Source: Lysobacter_I brunescens
Lineage (GTDB): Bacteria > Pseudomonadota > Gammaproteobacteria > Xanthomonadales > Xanthomonadaceae
Assembly (NCBI RefSeq): GCF_042677005.1
Contig: NZ_JBHTIF010000002.1
Location: 330,806-394,805, forward strand
Length of the DNA stretch: 64,000 bases
Direction of reading: 5' to 3'
Shown here: positions 1-9,841 of the stretch, in pieces
How positions within the stretch are numbered: the first letter of the stretch is position 1
Layout of the letters: each line of letters begins with the position of its first letter
Position numbers and translations under genes: made by a program
The notes under the pieces: generated by a model
What the model was told of the DNA's origin: nothing
The model's input: the letters and a program-made list of their open reading frames with translations, nothing else
The model's database searches: none

Positions 1-383
1 TCGTGGGCGACGTTGATCGCCAGCACGCCACCGACGATGCCCTGCGACAGCACCCAGCCGGCGACGCCCGCTGGTCCCAGGTCGGCGTTCACCACATGCC
101 AGCTCGACCAGGCCAGCACCGCGAGCTGGGCGGGCAGGGCGGCGAGGGTCATCCACCGGAAGTCCGCAGCGGCCTCCAGTAGGGACGCTTCAGTGTCGGT
201 GGGATTGCGCGGATCGTGACCCAGCGCGTAGTCGGCCAGCGGCAGCAGCACGAACAGGAAGAACAGCGGGAACCAGGCCATCAGGTCCGGATGGCCGCTG
301 CGCGCGCCGAGCCATGCGGCGGCCGGCATCAGCGCCGGCACCATGAAGACGAGCAGGAACCCGAGGCGTTTCCACAGCGGCAT
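1..383 (-). CDS. AlkB-like membrane hydroxylase/desaturase, 5' part only
   Basis: Partial gene that runs off the left edge; about 127 codons are visible. The reading frame starts at an ATG at 383 and gives MPLWKRLGFLLVF, then two or three hydrophobic membrane segments and, at the edge, the residues AINVAH. In alkane 1-monooxygenase/xylene monooxygenase family proteins this is where the first His box (HExxH) begins, after a similar N-terminal pair of membrane helices. Family members are di-iron integral membrane enzymes hydroxylating alkanes or related hydrophobic substrates. Substrate cannot be told. The start has no clear ribosome site, and an in-frame TTG lies seven codons upstream. It is divergent from putP. 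Confidence 0.65.
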   Translation of the reverse strand, partial: MPLWKRLGFLLVFMVPALMPAAAWLGARSGHPDLMAWFPLFFLFVLLPLADYALGHDPRNPTDTEASLLEAAADFRWMTLAALPAQLAVLAWSSWHVVNADLGPAGVAGWVLSQGIVGGVLAINVAH

Positions 384-522
384 GCCGCCAGCGTACGCCA
401 AGGCATGGTCGGCGCAAGTGATCGCCGTCGACGACCACCACGCCTGGCCCATCCCCCGGCCTGCCTCGCCGGCCTGCGGCCTCGGGGTATGCTTCGCGCT
501 TCGCCCTGTGCGGGCAACGACC

Positions 523-2043
523 ATGGACTCGACGATGACCGCTGGCCAGCCGCTGCTCATCACCTTCGGCATCTACCTGATCGCCATGATCCTGATCGGC
601 GTGTGGGCCTGGCGCTCGACCCGCAGCTTCGACGACTACATCCTCGGTGGCCGTTCGCTGGGCAGCGTGGTCACCGCGCTGTCCGCAGGTGCCTCGGACA
701 TGAGCGGCTGGCTGCTGATGGGCCTGCCGGGCGCGCTGTATCTCAGCGGCGTGTCCGAGGCGTGGATCGCGCTGGGCCTGATCGTCGGCGCCTGGTGCAA
801 CTGGAAGTTCGTCGCCGGCCCGCTGCGCGTCTACACCGAGCGCACCAACAACGCGCTGACCCTGCCGGACTACTTCACCCATCGCTTCGAGGACCGCAGC
901 AAGGTGCTGCGGGTGTTTTCGGCGGTGGTGATCCTGGTGTTCTTCGCCGTGTACTGCGCCAGCGGCATCGTCGCCGGCGCGCGCCTGTTCGAGAGCGTGT
1001 TCGGCGTGCCCTACGCCGAGGCGCTGTGGTGGGGCGCCGCCGCCACCATCCTCTACACCCTGATTGGCGGTTTCCTCGCGGTGAGCTGGACCGACACCGT
1101 GCAGGCCTCGCTGATGATCTTCGCGCTGGTGCTCACCCCGGTGATGGTGGTGATGGGCAGCGGCGGCTTCGATGCCAGCCTCGCCCTGATCGAGCAGACC
1201 GACCCGTCGAAGCTCGACTGGTTCAAGGGTGGCGCATTGGGCTGGGTGGGCATCGTCTCGCTGCTGGCCTGGGGACTCGGGTATTTCGGCCAGCCGCACG
1301 TGCTGGCGCGCTTCATGGCCGCCGATTCGCTGACGACCATTCCCAAGGCGCGACGCATCGGCATGGGCTGGATGGTCCTGTGCCTGTTCGGCGCGATGGC
1401 CGTGGGCTTCTTCGCCAACGCCTACTTCGCGCAGCATCCGGACCAGGTGGGCCCGGTGGCCGACAACGCCGAGCGGGTCTTCATCCAGCTGTCGACCGTG
1501 CTGTTCAACCCATGGGTCGCGGGCGTGCTGCTCTCGGCGATCCTCGCCGCGATCATGAGCACGCTGTCGTGCCAGCTGCTGGTGTGTTCGAGCGCGCTGA
1601 CCGAGGATTTCTACAAGGGTTTCGTGCGCCCCGGCGCCAGCCAGCGCGAACTGGTGTGGTTCGGCCGCGCGATGGTGCTGGCGGTCGCGCTGCTGGCGAT
1701 CTGGATCGCCCGCGATCCCGACAGCAAGGTGCTCGGCCTGGTGTCCTACGCCTGGGCCGGATTCGGCGCCGCCTTCGGCCCGGTGGTGCTGTTCTCGCTG
1801 TTCTGGGCGCGCATGACCCGCAACGGCGCGCTCGCCGGCATGCTGGTCGGCGCGGCCACGGTGATCGTCTGGAAGGAGTTCGTCGTCGCAGGCGGGATCA
1901 GCGAACTGTATGAAATGGTCCCGGGCTTCCTCGCCGCCTGCGTCGCGATCGTCCTCGTCAGCAAGCTTGGCCGCGCACCCTCGGATGCCGTGCAGTTCCG
2001 CCACAAGGGCGTGCAGGAGACGCTGAAGGTGCATGGGTATTGA
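523..2043 (+). CDS. putP: Sodium/proline symporter PutP
   Basis: 506 residues, close to the usual 500 of PutP. It is a sodium:solute symporter (SSF) of the inner membrane importing proline with Na+. About thirteen hydrophobic segments can be counted. The N-terminal YILGGRSLGSVVTALSAGAS and the central GGFLAVSWTDTVQASLM are characteristic of the PutP branch of SSF proteins. The start MDSTMTAG at 523 is preferred because the family begins just before the first membrane helix; the ATG at 535 is an alternative. The longer open frame from 343 overlaps the divergent AlkB-like gene and is not needed. It appears monocistronic, followed by a repeat that may act as terminator. Confidence 0.9.
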   Translation: MDSTMTAGQPLLITFGIYLIAMILIGVWAWRSTRSFDDYILGGRSLGSVVTALSAGASDMSGWLLMGLPGALYLSGVSEAWIALGLIVGAWCNWKFVAGPLRVYTERTNNALTLPDYFTHRFEDRSKVLRVFSAVVILVFFAVYCASGIVAGARLFESVFGVPYAEALWWGAAATILYTLIGGFLAVSWTDTVQASLMIFALVLTPVMVVMGSGGFDASLALIEQTDPSKLDWFKGGALGWVGIVSLLAWGLGYFGQPHVLARFMAADSLTTIPKARRIGMGWMVLCLFGAMAVGFFANAYFAQHPDQVGPVADNAERVFIQLSTVLFNPWVAGVLLSAILAAIMSTLSCQLLVCSSALTEDFYKGFVRPGASQRELVWFGRAMVLAVALLAIWIARDPDSKVLGLVSYAWAGFGAAFGPVVLFSLFWARMTRNGALAGMLVGAATVIVWKEFVVAGGISELYEMVPGFLAACVAIVLVSKLGRAPSDAVQFRHKGVQETLKVHGY

Positions 2044-2084
2044 TCTGCCGGGCCCGCATGCCATGGTGATGGGCTGTGCGAACA

Positions 2085-2170
2085 GCAAATCCCCCCGCCA
2101 TCGCTCCGCGCTGTCGGCCCCCTTTTTCAAAGGGGGCGGGCGGCCGCGAAGCGGGCGACGGGGGATTTGC
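2085..2170. repeat. Interspersed palindromic repeat after putP
   Basis: An outer inverted repeat (GCAAATCCCCC at 2085-2095 against its complement at 2160-2170) encloses a perfect 9-bp hairpin, GCCCCCTTT-TTC-AAAGGGGGC, at 2117-2137. This is the form of an interspersed intergenic repeat. The inner hairpin may also stop putP transcripts. Confidence 0.6.
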
Positions 2171-2194
2171 CTTTGACCTTCAATCTCCGAGTCC

Positions 2195-2230
2195 ATCGTC
2201 ATGGGTCCTCGCTTGCGCGAGGATGACGAT
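2195..2230. repeat. Short inverted repeat upstream of miaA
   Basis: ATCGTCAT at 2195-2202 pairs with ATGACGAT at 2223-2230, with an inner CTCGC/GCGAG stem. It lies 30 nt before miaA. It could be another dispersed intergenic repeat or a leader hairpin. Confidence 0.4.
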
Positions 2231-2260
2231 CGTTTTCCTGCGCTCTGCCATTCTTCCTCC

Positions 2261-3223
2261 ATGCCCGCCGACACCCGCCCGCTCGCCATCGCCCTGATGG
2301 GCCCGACCGCGTCGGGCAAGACCGCGCTCGCGCTGGAGTGGGCGGCGCGTTTCGGCGGCGAGATCGTCAGCGTGGATTCCGCGCTGGTCTATCGCGGCCT
2401 GGACATCGGTGCGGCCAAGCCCAACGCAGAGGAGCAGGCGAGGGTGCCGCACCACCTGATCGACGTCCGCGACCCGTGGCAGACCTATTCGGCGGCGGAC
2501 TTCGCCCGCCATGCCCGGGTGGCGGTCGAGGGCATCGTCGCGCGCGGCGCCCTGCCGATCCTCGCCGGGGGCACCGGCCTGTATTTCCGCGCCCTGCTGC
2601 AGGGGCTGTCGCCGATGCCCGAGGCCGATCCGGCCGTGCGCGCGCAGCTGGAGGCCGAGGCCGCCGAGCGCGGCTGGGCCGCCCTGCATGCCGAGCTGGG
2701 CCGGATCGACCCGGTCGCCGCCGCGCGCATCCACGCGACCGATCCGCAGCGGATCCAGCGGGCGCTGGAGGTCTACCGACTGAGCGGGCGGACGATGACC
2801 GACTGGCAGCGCGAGGCGCGGCCGGCCGCCGAGCGGTTCCCGTGCCGGGTGCTGAAGCTTGCGGTCGCCCCGCAGGACCGCGCCGTGCTCCACGAACGCA
2901 TCGAACGTCGTTTCGACGCCATGCTCGACGCAGGCTTCCTCGACGAGATGCGCGCCCTGCGCGCCTTGCCGGCGCTGCGCGATCATCCGGCGCCGCTGGA
3001 CCTCCCCGCGATCCGCGCCGTCGGCTATCGCCAGGCCTGGGAGCATCTCGACGGGATCACCTCCGCCGCCGAGTTACGCGACCGCGCCATCTTCGCCACC
3101 CGCCAGCTCGCCAAGCGCCAGCTCACCTGGCTGCGCGGCGAGCTGGACCTGCGCCTCTTCGACCCGCAGCGGCAGTCCGATGCACTCCGTGATGCCGTCC
3201 ACGCTTTCATGGCAAGTGTCTGA
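2261..3223 (+). CDS. miaA: tRNA dimethylallyltransferase MiaA
   Basis: 320 residues, normal for MiaA. It transfers a dimethylallyl group to N6 of A37 in tRNAs that read UNN codons. The P-loop GPTASGKTALA is near residue 11, followed by the DSALVYRGLDIGAAKPN substrate-binding segment, HHLIDVRDP, and AGGTGLYFRALLQG. The start at 2261 (MPADTRP) puts the P-loop at the usual place; the longer frame from 2201 runs through a repeat and is rejected. It heads the conserved miaA-hfq-hflX-hflK-hflC block. The gap of 180 nt to hfq leaves room for an hfq promoter. Confidence 0.97.
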   Translation: MPADTRPLAIALMGPTASGKTALALEWAARFGGEIVSVDSALVYRGLDIGAAKPNAEEQARVPHHLIDVRDPWQTYSAADFARHARVAVEGIVARGALPILAGGTGLYFRALLQGLSPMPEADPAVRAQLEAEAAERGWAALHAELGRIDPVAAARIHATDPQRIQRALEVYRLSGRTMTDWQREARPAAERFPCRVLKLAVAPQDRAVLHERIERRFDAMLDAGFLDEMRALRALPALRDHPAPLDLPAIRAVGYRQAWEHLDGITSAAELRDRAIFATRQLAKRQLTWLRGELDLRLFDPQRQSDALRDAVHAFMASV

Positions 3224-3403
3224 TCGGACTGTCCGAAAGGGACACTTCGGCCGTCTTCCTGTCCCGGTCGGGTTGTGTAACCATCGCCTGCCCGACCGGG
3301 GAAAATGCCGCGTCCCCCGACGCGACAGGTCGGCGCGGCAATCTGCTGAACCCTTCCTGCAACCATGACCTTTCCAATAACAAGACCCAAAGTGGGGAAC
3401 ACC

Positions 3404-3700
3404 ATGTCCAAAGGGCAATCCTTGCAAGACCCTTTCCTCAACGCCCTCCGCCGCGAACGCGTTCCGGTCTCGATCTACCTGGTCAACGGCATCAAGCTGC
3501 AGGGCACGATCGAATCCTTCGACCAGTTCGTCGTCCTGCTCCGCAACACCGTGAGCCAGATGGTCTACAAGCACGCCATCTCCACCGTCGTGCCCGCGCG
3601 CAACGTCCGCGTCGGCCCGGGCGGCGGCTATGTCCATTCCGCCAGTGAACAGGACGACGAGTCGGCCCCGGCCGGCATGCTCGCCACCAGCAACGGCTGA
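3404..3700 (+). CDS. hfq: RNA chaperone Hfq
   Basis: 98 residues. Hfq forms a hexameric Sm-like ring that pairs small RNAs with mRNAs. The sequence MSKGQSLQDPFLNALRRERV, then VPVSIYLVNGIKLQG (Sm1) and the YKHAISTVVP (Sm2) segment, is typical and contains the proximal-face FDQF and KHA residues. The acidic, low-complexity C-terminal tail after residue 75 varies among species. MSKGQ is chosen as start; an upstream in-frame ATG at 3365 would add 13 non-homologous residues. It lies between miaA and hflX in the canonical order. Confidence 0.98.
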   Translation: MSKGQSLQDPFLNALRRERVPVSIYLVNGIKLQGTIESFDQFVVLLRNTVSQMVYKHAISTVVPARNVRVGPGGGYVHSASEQDDESAPAGMLATSNG

Positions 3701-3722
3701 TCCCGGACCCGAGCCGTCCAAC

Positions 3723-3748
3723 CCGCTGGCCGCCCCTGCGGCCGGCGG
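3723..3748 (+). terminator. Hairpin between hfq and hflX
   Basis: An 11-bp GC-rich stem with one G-T pair (CCGCTGGCCGC / GCGGCCGGCGG, loop CCCT), 23 nt after the hfq stop. There is no T-run, so it may be a pause, attenuation or mRNA-end hairpin rather than a full intrinsic terminator. Confidence 0.35.
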
Positions 3749-3826
3749 GCCGGGAGAGAGGTTCGCGACGCCGCGCGCCCGCCGCAGGCCTCATACTGTC
3801 GTTCCGACCCCCACGGTAGCTCCGTT

Positions 3827-5167
3827 TTGTTCGAACGTTCCCGCAAGGGCGAGACCGCCCTGCTGATCCAGCCCCATGCCGGCGGTCCGCCGGAACCGGA
3901 TGTGCTGGAAGAATTTGCCGACCTCGCGCGTTCCGCCGGCGCCACCGTCGCGGCCATGCTGCATGCCCGCATCGACCGCCCCAATGCCGCCATCCTCATC
4001 GGCAGCGGCAAGCTGGAAGAGTGCAAGGCGGCCGCCGATGCGATCGGCGCCGATCTCATCCTGGTCAACCACACCCTCAGTCCGGTACAGGAGCGCAACC
4101 TCGAAAAGGCGCTCGGTCGCCGCGTGGTCGACCGCACCGGCCTGATCCTCGACATCTTCGCCCAGCGCGCGCGCAGCCACGAAGGCAAGCTGCAGGTCGA
4201 ACTCGCACAGTTGCGGCACATGGCCACGCGCCTGGTGCGCGGCTGGACCCACCTCGAACGCCAGCGCGGCGGCGCCATCGGCCTGCGCGGCCCCGGCGAA
4301 ACCCAGCTCGAAACCGACCGCCGCCTGCTGCAGAAGCGGGTCGAACAGCTGCAGCGCCGGCTGGAGAAGGTCGAGGTCCAGCACACCCAGATGCGCCGTG
4401 CCCGGGTACGCAGCGAACTGCCGCGCGTCGCCCTGGTCGGCTACACCAATGCCGGCAAGTCCACCCTGTTCAACGCCTTGACCGGCGCCGAGGCCTACGC
4501 CGCCGACCAGCTGTTCGCCACGCTCGATCCCACCGTGCGGCGCGTGACGCTGCCCGGTGGCGGCATGGTGCTGGCCGACACCGTCGGCTTCGTCCGCGAC
4601 CTGCCGCACGACCTGGTCGCAGCGTTCCGCTCCACGCTGTCGGAAGCGCGCGAGGCCGACCTGCTGCTGCATGTCATCGATGCCGCCGATCCGCACCGCG
4701 CGGATCGCATCGCCCAGGTCGATGAGGTCCTGGCCGAAGTCGGTGCAGGCGACCTGCCGCAGCTGCTGGTCTACAACAAGATCGATCGCATCGAAGGCGC
4801 CGAACCCCGCCACGACCGCGCCCTGGCCGAGGACGCCGAGTCCCTGGGCCTGGAGGAGACCGCCCGCGAACGCGTCTGGGTCTCGGCGCGCGACGGCGTC
4901 GGCCTCGACCTGCTGCGCGACGTGCTGGTGGCCCGCCTGGGCCTGCAGCGCGTGCTCGGCACCGTGCGCCTGCCGGCCCGCGCCGGTCGCCTGCGGGCGC
5001 GCCTGTACGCGCTCGACGCCGTGCGCAGCGAAGTGCATGAAGACGACGGCGGCTGGACGCTCGATCTGGACATGGCCCGTCCCGATGTCGAGAAACTGGC
5101 GGCCGGCCCCGATGGGCACGCGCTCGACGGCCTGCTTCCGCCCGACGATGACAACCCCGAATGGTGA
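3827..5167 (+). CDS. hflX: GTPase HflX
   Basis: 446 residues. HflX is a ribosome-associated GTPase that splits stalled or heat-damaged ribosomes. The N-terminal HflX domain contains the glycine-rich IGSGKLEE and RGPGETQLETDRR segments; the G domain follows with the P-loop GYTNAGKSTLFN (about residue 205), DTVGFVRDLP (G3) and NKID (G4). The start is the TTG at 3827 (TTG-TTC-GAA, giving MFERS), which is the homologous N terminus; no ATG exists nearby. It follows hfq by 126 nt and is probably partly co-transcribed with it. Confidence 0.95.
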   Translation: MFERSRKGETALLIQPHAGGPPEPDVLEEFADLARSAGATVAAMLHARIDRPNAAILIGSGKLEECKAAADAIGADLILVNHTLSPVQERNLEKALGRRVVDRTGLILDIFAQRARSHEGKLQVELAQLRHMATRLVRGWTHLERQRGGAIGLRGPGETQLETDRRLLQKRVEQLQRRLEKVEVQHTQMRRARVRSELPRVALVGYTNAGKSTLFNALTGAEAYAADQLFATLDPTVRRVTLPGGGMVLADTVGFVRDLPHDLVAAFRSTLSEAREADLLLHVIDAADPHRADRIAQVDEVLAEVGAGDLPQLLVYNKIDRIEGAEPRHDRALAEDAESLGLEETARERVWVSARDGVGLDLLRDVLVARLGLQRVLGTVRLPARAGRLRARLYALDAVRSEVHEDDGGWTLDLDMARPDVEKLAAGPDGHALDGLLPPDDDNPEW

Positions 5168-5251
5168 TCGCGGCACTCGCCACGGATCGCACCTTGTAAA
5201 CTCATTCCCTCGCCCGCATTCCTGCGGGGCGCATTCCCAGATGGAGCAGGC

Positions 5252-6385
5252 ATGGCCTGGAATACTCCCGGCAACAACAACGAGTCCAATTCCGGCGGCG
5301 GCAACCGCAACCCGTGGAAGCCACGCCAGAACGGGCGCGGCGGCGGGGGCGGTGCCTTCGACGAACTGATCGAGCGCCTGCGCGGTTTCGGCGGTGGCGG
5401 CGGTGCCGGCAGTCCGCTGCGCTGGGTGCCGGTCGTGCTGGTCGTGGTCCTGCTGCTCAACAGCTTCGTGCTGGTCGCCGAACAGGAGCGTGGCGTGGTC
5501 CTGCGCTTCGGCGCGTTCCATCGCGTCATGGCCCCGGGCCCGAACTTCAAGCTGCCCTGGCCGATCGAATCGGTGGTCAAGGTCAACGCGACGCAGATCA
5601 AGACGCACAGCGAGAACGTGCCGGTCCTGACCAGCGACGAGAACATCGTGCAGGTCGAGATCAACGTGCAGTACCGCATCAGCGATCCCAAGCTCTACCT
5701 GTTCGGCACCCGCGACAGCGAGGAAGTGCTCAAGCAGGCGGTGGTCAGCTCGGTGCGCGAGCAGGTCGGCCGCTCCACGCTGGATACCGTGCTCGGCGCC
5801 CGCGATGCCCTGTCCGTGGCCGCGCGGCAGAGCGTCGACAAGTCGCTAAAGGCCTACCGCACCGGCCTGGTCCTGACCGAGCTGAACCTGCCGAACGCGC
5901 GTCCGCCGGAAGCGGTGAAGCCCGCGTTCGACGACGTCAACTCGGCCCAGCAGGACAAGGACCGCCTGATCAGCGAAGCGCGTGCCTACGCCGCCAAGAT
6001 CGTGCCCGAGGCGCGCGGCCAGGCCGCCCGCATCCGAACCGTCGCCGAAGGCTACAAGACCGCCGAGATCGCCCGCGCCACCGGTGACGCGACGCGCTTC
6101 ACCCAGCTGGTCCAGCAGTATCGCGGTGCGCCCGAGGTCACCCGCAAGCGCCTGTGGCTGGAAACCGTGCAGTCGGTGCTGAGCCAGAACCGCAAGATCG
6201 TCGGCGGCGACAGCCGCCAGCTGCTGTACATGCCGGTGCCTCCGGCACGTGGCGGCACCGGCGCGGCGCAGATGCAGACGCCGCCGCCCGAACTGATCGC
6301 GCCCACCGTGACCTCGACCCCCGACGACACAACGCAGACGTTACGCCGGCCCCGCAGCCAGGGCCGCGATGGAGGCAGCCGATGA
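5252..6385 (+). CDS. hflK: HflK, membrane subunit of the HflKC complex
   Basis: 377 residues. HflK and HflC form a large SPFH-family cage around the FtsH protease in the inner membrane, facing the periplasm, and modulate FtsH proteolysis. The N terminus (residues 1-50) is Gly/Asn/Arg rich and cytoplasmic. One membrane helix follows (about 55-73), then the SPFH/Band 7 domain starting VAEQERGVVLRFGAF, and a coiled-coil region rich in Ala/Arg. The stop codon overlaps the hflC start (ATGA at 6382-6385), showing translational coupling. Confidence 0.96.
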   Translation: MAWNTPGNNNESNSGGGNRNPWKPRQNGRGGGGGAFDELIERLRGFGGGGGAGSPLRWVPVVLVVVLLLNSFVLVAEQERGVVLRFGAFHRVMAPGPNFKLPWPIESVVKVNATQIKTHSENVPVLTSDENIVQVEINVQYRISDPKLYLFGTRDSEEVLKQAVVSSVREQVGRSTLDTVLGARDALSVAARQSVDKSLKAYRTGLVLTELNLPNARPPEAVKPAFDDVNSAQQDKDRLISEARAYAAKIVPEARGQAARIRTVAEGYKTAEIARATGDATRFTQLVQQYRGAPEVTRKRLWLETVQSVLSQNRKIVGGDSRQLLYMPVPPARGGTGAAQMQTPPPELIAPTVTSTPDDTTQTLRRPRSQGRDGGSR

Positions 6386-7248
6386 TGAGACCGTCCCTCT
6401 GGATTCCCGTTGTCCTGGTGGTGCTGTTCGGCCTGCTGGGTTCGGTCTACGTGGTCCGCGAAGGCCACACCGCCATCGTCCTGAACCTCGGCAAGGTCGT
6501 GCGCAGCGACATCGGCCCCGGCCTGCACTTCAAGTGGCCGCTGGTCGAGACCGCGCGCGTCTTCGACGCCCGTCCGCAGGTGCTGCCCGCCGACTCCGAG
6601 CGCTACCTGACCTCCGAGCGCAAGGACGTGTCGGTCGACTTCTTCGTGATCTGGCAGATCCGCGACGCGCGGGCTTTCTTCCGCGCCACCGCAGGCGACG
6701 AGCGCGCGGCGATCGACCGTCTCGACCCGATCATCAAGGACGCGGTGCGCAACGAGATCAACGCCCGCACCCTGTCGCAGGTGGTGTCCGGCGAGCGCGG
6801 CAAGATCGCCGGCAGCCAGTTGGACATCATCAACAAGGGCGCCGAGACGCTGGGCGTGCGCATCGTCGACCTGCGCATCAAGCAGATCGACCTGCCCACG
6901 GACAGCAAGGTCATCGAGGACGTCTACAACCGCATGCGCGCCCAGCGCCGCCAGGTCGCAAGCAAGCTGCGCGCCGAAGGCGAGGAGCAGGCCAACACCA
7001 TCCGCGCCCTGGCCGATCGCGACCAGAACGTGATCGTGGCGGAAGCCGAGCGCGACGCGCAGAAGCTGCGCGGTGAAGGCGATGCCGAATCCGCCCGTAT
7101 CTACGGCCTCGCTGCCAATGCCGACCCCAGCTTCTTCGCCTTCCAGCGCAGCCTCGAGGCCTACCGCGAGTCCTTCAAGGATGGCGACGCCGTGATCGTG
7201 CTCGACAAGGACGACCCGTTCCTGCAGTACATGCGCAGCGATCGCTGA
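6382..7248 (+). CDS. hflC: HflC, membrane subunit of the HflKC complex
   Basis: 288 residues, the normal length. Partner of HflK in regulating FtsH. It has a single N-terminal membrane helix (residues 4-22), then the SPFH domain with YVVREGHTAIVLNLGKVV and IGPGLHFKWPLVE, and the C-terminal RDAQKLRGEGDAESARIY helix. The start is set by the 4-bp ATGA overlap with hflK. In-frame upstream codons lie inside hflK and are shadows. Confidence 0.97.
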   Translation: MMRPSLWIPVVLVVLFGLLGSVYVVREGHTAIVLNLGKVVRSDIGPGLHFKWPLVETARVFDARPQVLPADSERYLTSERKDVSVDFFVIWQIRDARAFFRATAGDERAAIDRLDPIIKDAVRNEINARTLSQVVSGERGKIAGSQLDIINKGAETLGVRIVDLRIKQIDLPTDSKVIEDVYNRMRAQRRQVASKLRAEGEEQANTIRALADRDQNVIVAEAERDAQKLRGEGDAESARIYGLAANADPSFFAFQRSLEAYRESFKDGDAVIVLDKDDPFLQYMRSDR

Positions 7249-7267
7249 TCCGATCGCTGCACGCTCC

Positions 7268-7453
7268 ATGACCGACCTCTGGGCCGCCCTGGCGCTGGTC
7301 GCCGTGCTCGAAGGCCTGGTGCTGTTCGCCTTCCCGGGCGCCTGGCGCCGAACCGCCGAGCAGCTGCTGTCTACCCCGGTGCGCCGGCTGCGGGTGATCG
7401 GGGCCCTGGTCATGGGCGCCGGCCTGGTGGCCCTTTATCTTGTCCGTCATTGA
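7268..7453 (+). CDS. yjeT: DUF2065 (YjeT-like) small membrane protein
   Basis: 61 residues with two predicted membrane helices (about 6-22 and 40-58) separated by a short basic loop. Small DUF2065 proteins sit between hflC and purA in many proteobacteria, and this gene is in that position, 19 nt after hflC. Function is unknown. It is probably the last gene of the hfq-hfl transcript, as a strong terminator follows. Confidence 0.85.
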   Translation: MTDLWAALALVAVLEGLVLFAFPGAWRRTAEQLLSTPVRRLRVIGALVMGAGLVALYLVRH

Positions 7454-7548
7454 GCGGATAGCGCTCCGGATCGACGGGCGGTCATGTTGCGATGCAAAAA
7501 ATCATGACGAAAGGGTGGCCCCCGGGACCCTAAACCCGGATAATGCAC

Positions 7549-7585
7549 AAAAGCCGGACGGGGCCTAAGCCCCTCCGGCTTTTTC
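7549..7585 (+). terminator. Rho-independent terminator after yjeT
   Basis: AAAGCCGGA / TCCGGCTTT with an inner GGGG/CCCC pairing and a T-run at 7580-7584. It ends the hfq-hflXKC-yjeT transcript before purA. Confidence 0.85.
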
Positions 7586-7613
7586 CGTGTCGAACACACA
7601 TGTCATTCACAGA

Positions 7614-7645
7614 TGTCATCCCGAGCCGGAAGCGAGGGACCTGCT
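7614..7645. repeat. Interspersed repeat copy 1
   Basis: TGTCATCCCGAGCCG followed by an AGCGAGGGACCTGCT half. A second copy, differing at two positions, is at 62975-63006. This is an interspersed intergenic sequence in the leader of purA. Confidence 0.65.
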
Positions 7646-7705
7646 GGCCCGCGCATCGGGTGCATGCAGGCCTCCCGTGGCGCCCGGCATGACAGGAGAG
7701 CAGCG

Positions 7706-8998
<1,293 letters not shown>

Positions 8999-9027
8999 TC
9001 GCTGGCTGTTCCGCACCGCAATCCCGG

Positions 9028-9053
9028 AAGCCCCGCCTCGCGCGGGGCTTTCG
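9028..9053 (+). terminator. Rho-independent terminator after purA
   Basis: AGCCCCGC-CTCGC-GCGGGGCT followed by TTC, 30 nt after the purA stop. Short T-run. Confidence 0.7.
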
Positions 9054-9159
9054 CTGTCGGTGGCCTTGCAGTTGCATCGCGTGGTCGGCGCGGCCTGAGG
9101 CATCATGTCCTGCCTGCAGCACGCCAACGCGCGACGGCGCCGTCGACGATGGAGACGAG

Positions 9160-9801
9160 ATGATCGAGAAACCCCATTCCCCCAGCTGCGACCGCAACAA
9201 GACGCCGATCCTGAATGTCCTGCGCACGCATTTCGCCGATCGCCGGCATGTGCTGGAGATCGGCAGCGGTACCGGCCAGCATGCGGTGCACTTCGCCGAG
9301 GCGATGCCGTGGCTGATCTGGCAGTGTTCGGATGACGAGGTGTACCTGCCCGGCATCCGCATGTGGCTGGACGAGGCGCGACTGCCGAACACGCCATCCC
9401 CATTTCCTCTGCAGGCGGTGGCAGCCCCGGCCGCGCATTTCTCACCGCAACCGGTGCCGATGCCGGACGCTGGTTACGACGCGGTGTTCAGCGCGAATAC
9501 GCTGCACATCATGGGCTGGCCCGAGGTCGAAGCGTTGTTCGCATCGCTGCCGACCCTGCTGGCCGATGACGCGATGGTGGCGGTCTACGGGCCGTTCAAC
9601 ATCGGCGGCGCGTACACCAGCGAGAGCAATCGCGAGTTCGACGGTTGGCTGAAGGCGCGCGATCCACGCTCGGGCATTCGTGATCTCGAAGCGGTGAACG
9701 CGCTCGCTGCAGGCATCGGTCTGCGCTTGGTCGCCGACGTGGAGATGCCGGCGAACAACCGGATGCTGTTGTGGCGGCGTGGCACAATCGCGCCGGTCTG
9801 A
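9160..9801 (+). CDS. DUF938 class I SAM-dependent methyltransferase-like protein
   Basis: 213 residues. The N-terminal SCDRNKTPILNVL and VLEIGSGTGQHAVHFAE segments match the DUF938 family; the latter is the SAM-binding motif I. FSANTLHIMGW and VYGPFNIGGAYTSESNREFD are also family signatures. Substrate is unknown. The ATG at 9160 is preceded by GGAG at 9151, a good ribosome site. The gene stands alone after the purA terminator. Confidence 0.85.
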   Translation: MIEKPHSPSCDRNKTPILNVLRTHFADRRHVLEIGSGTGQHAVHFAEAMPWLIWQCSDDEVYLPGIRMWLDEARLPNTPSPFPLQAVAAPAAHFSPQPVPMPDAGYDAVFSANTLHIMGWPEVEALFASLPTLLADDAMVAVYGPFNIGGAYTSESNREFDGWLKARDPRSGIRDLEAVNALAAGIGLRLVADVEMPANNRMLLWRRGTIAPV

Positions 9802-9841
9802 ATGACGATCCGACCGACGATCCAACCCCTGGAGTGATGCG

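Noticed and set aside
190..2319. Long minus-strand open frame of 709 codons opposite putP
   Set aside because: Composition is the low-complexity Arg/His/Ala type of antisense shadows in high-GC DNA; putP on the plus strand has clear homology features.
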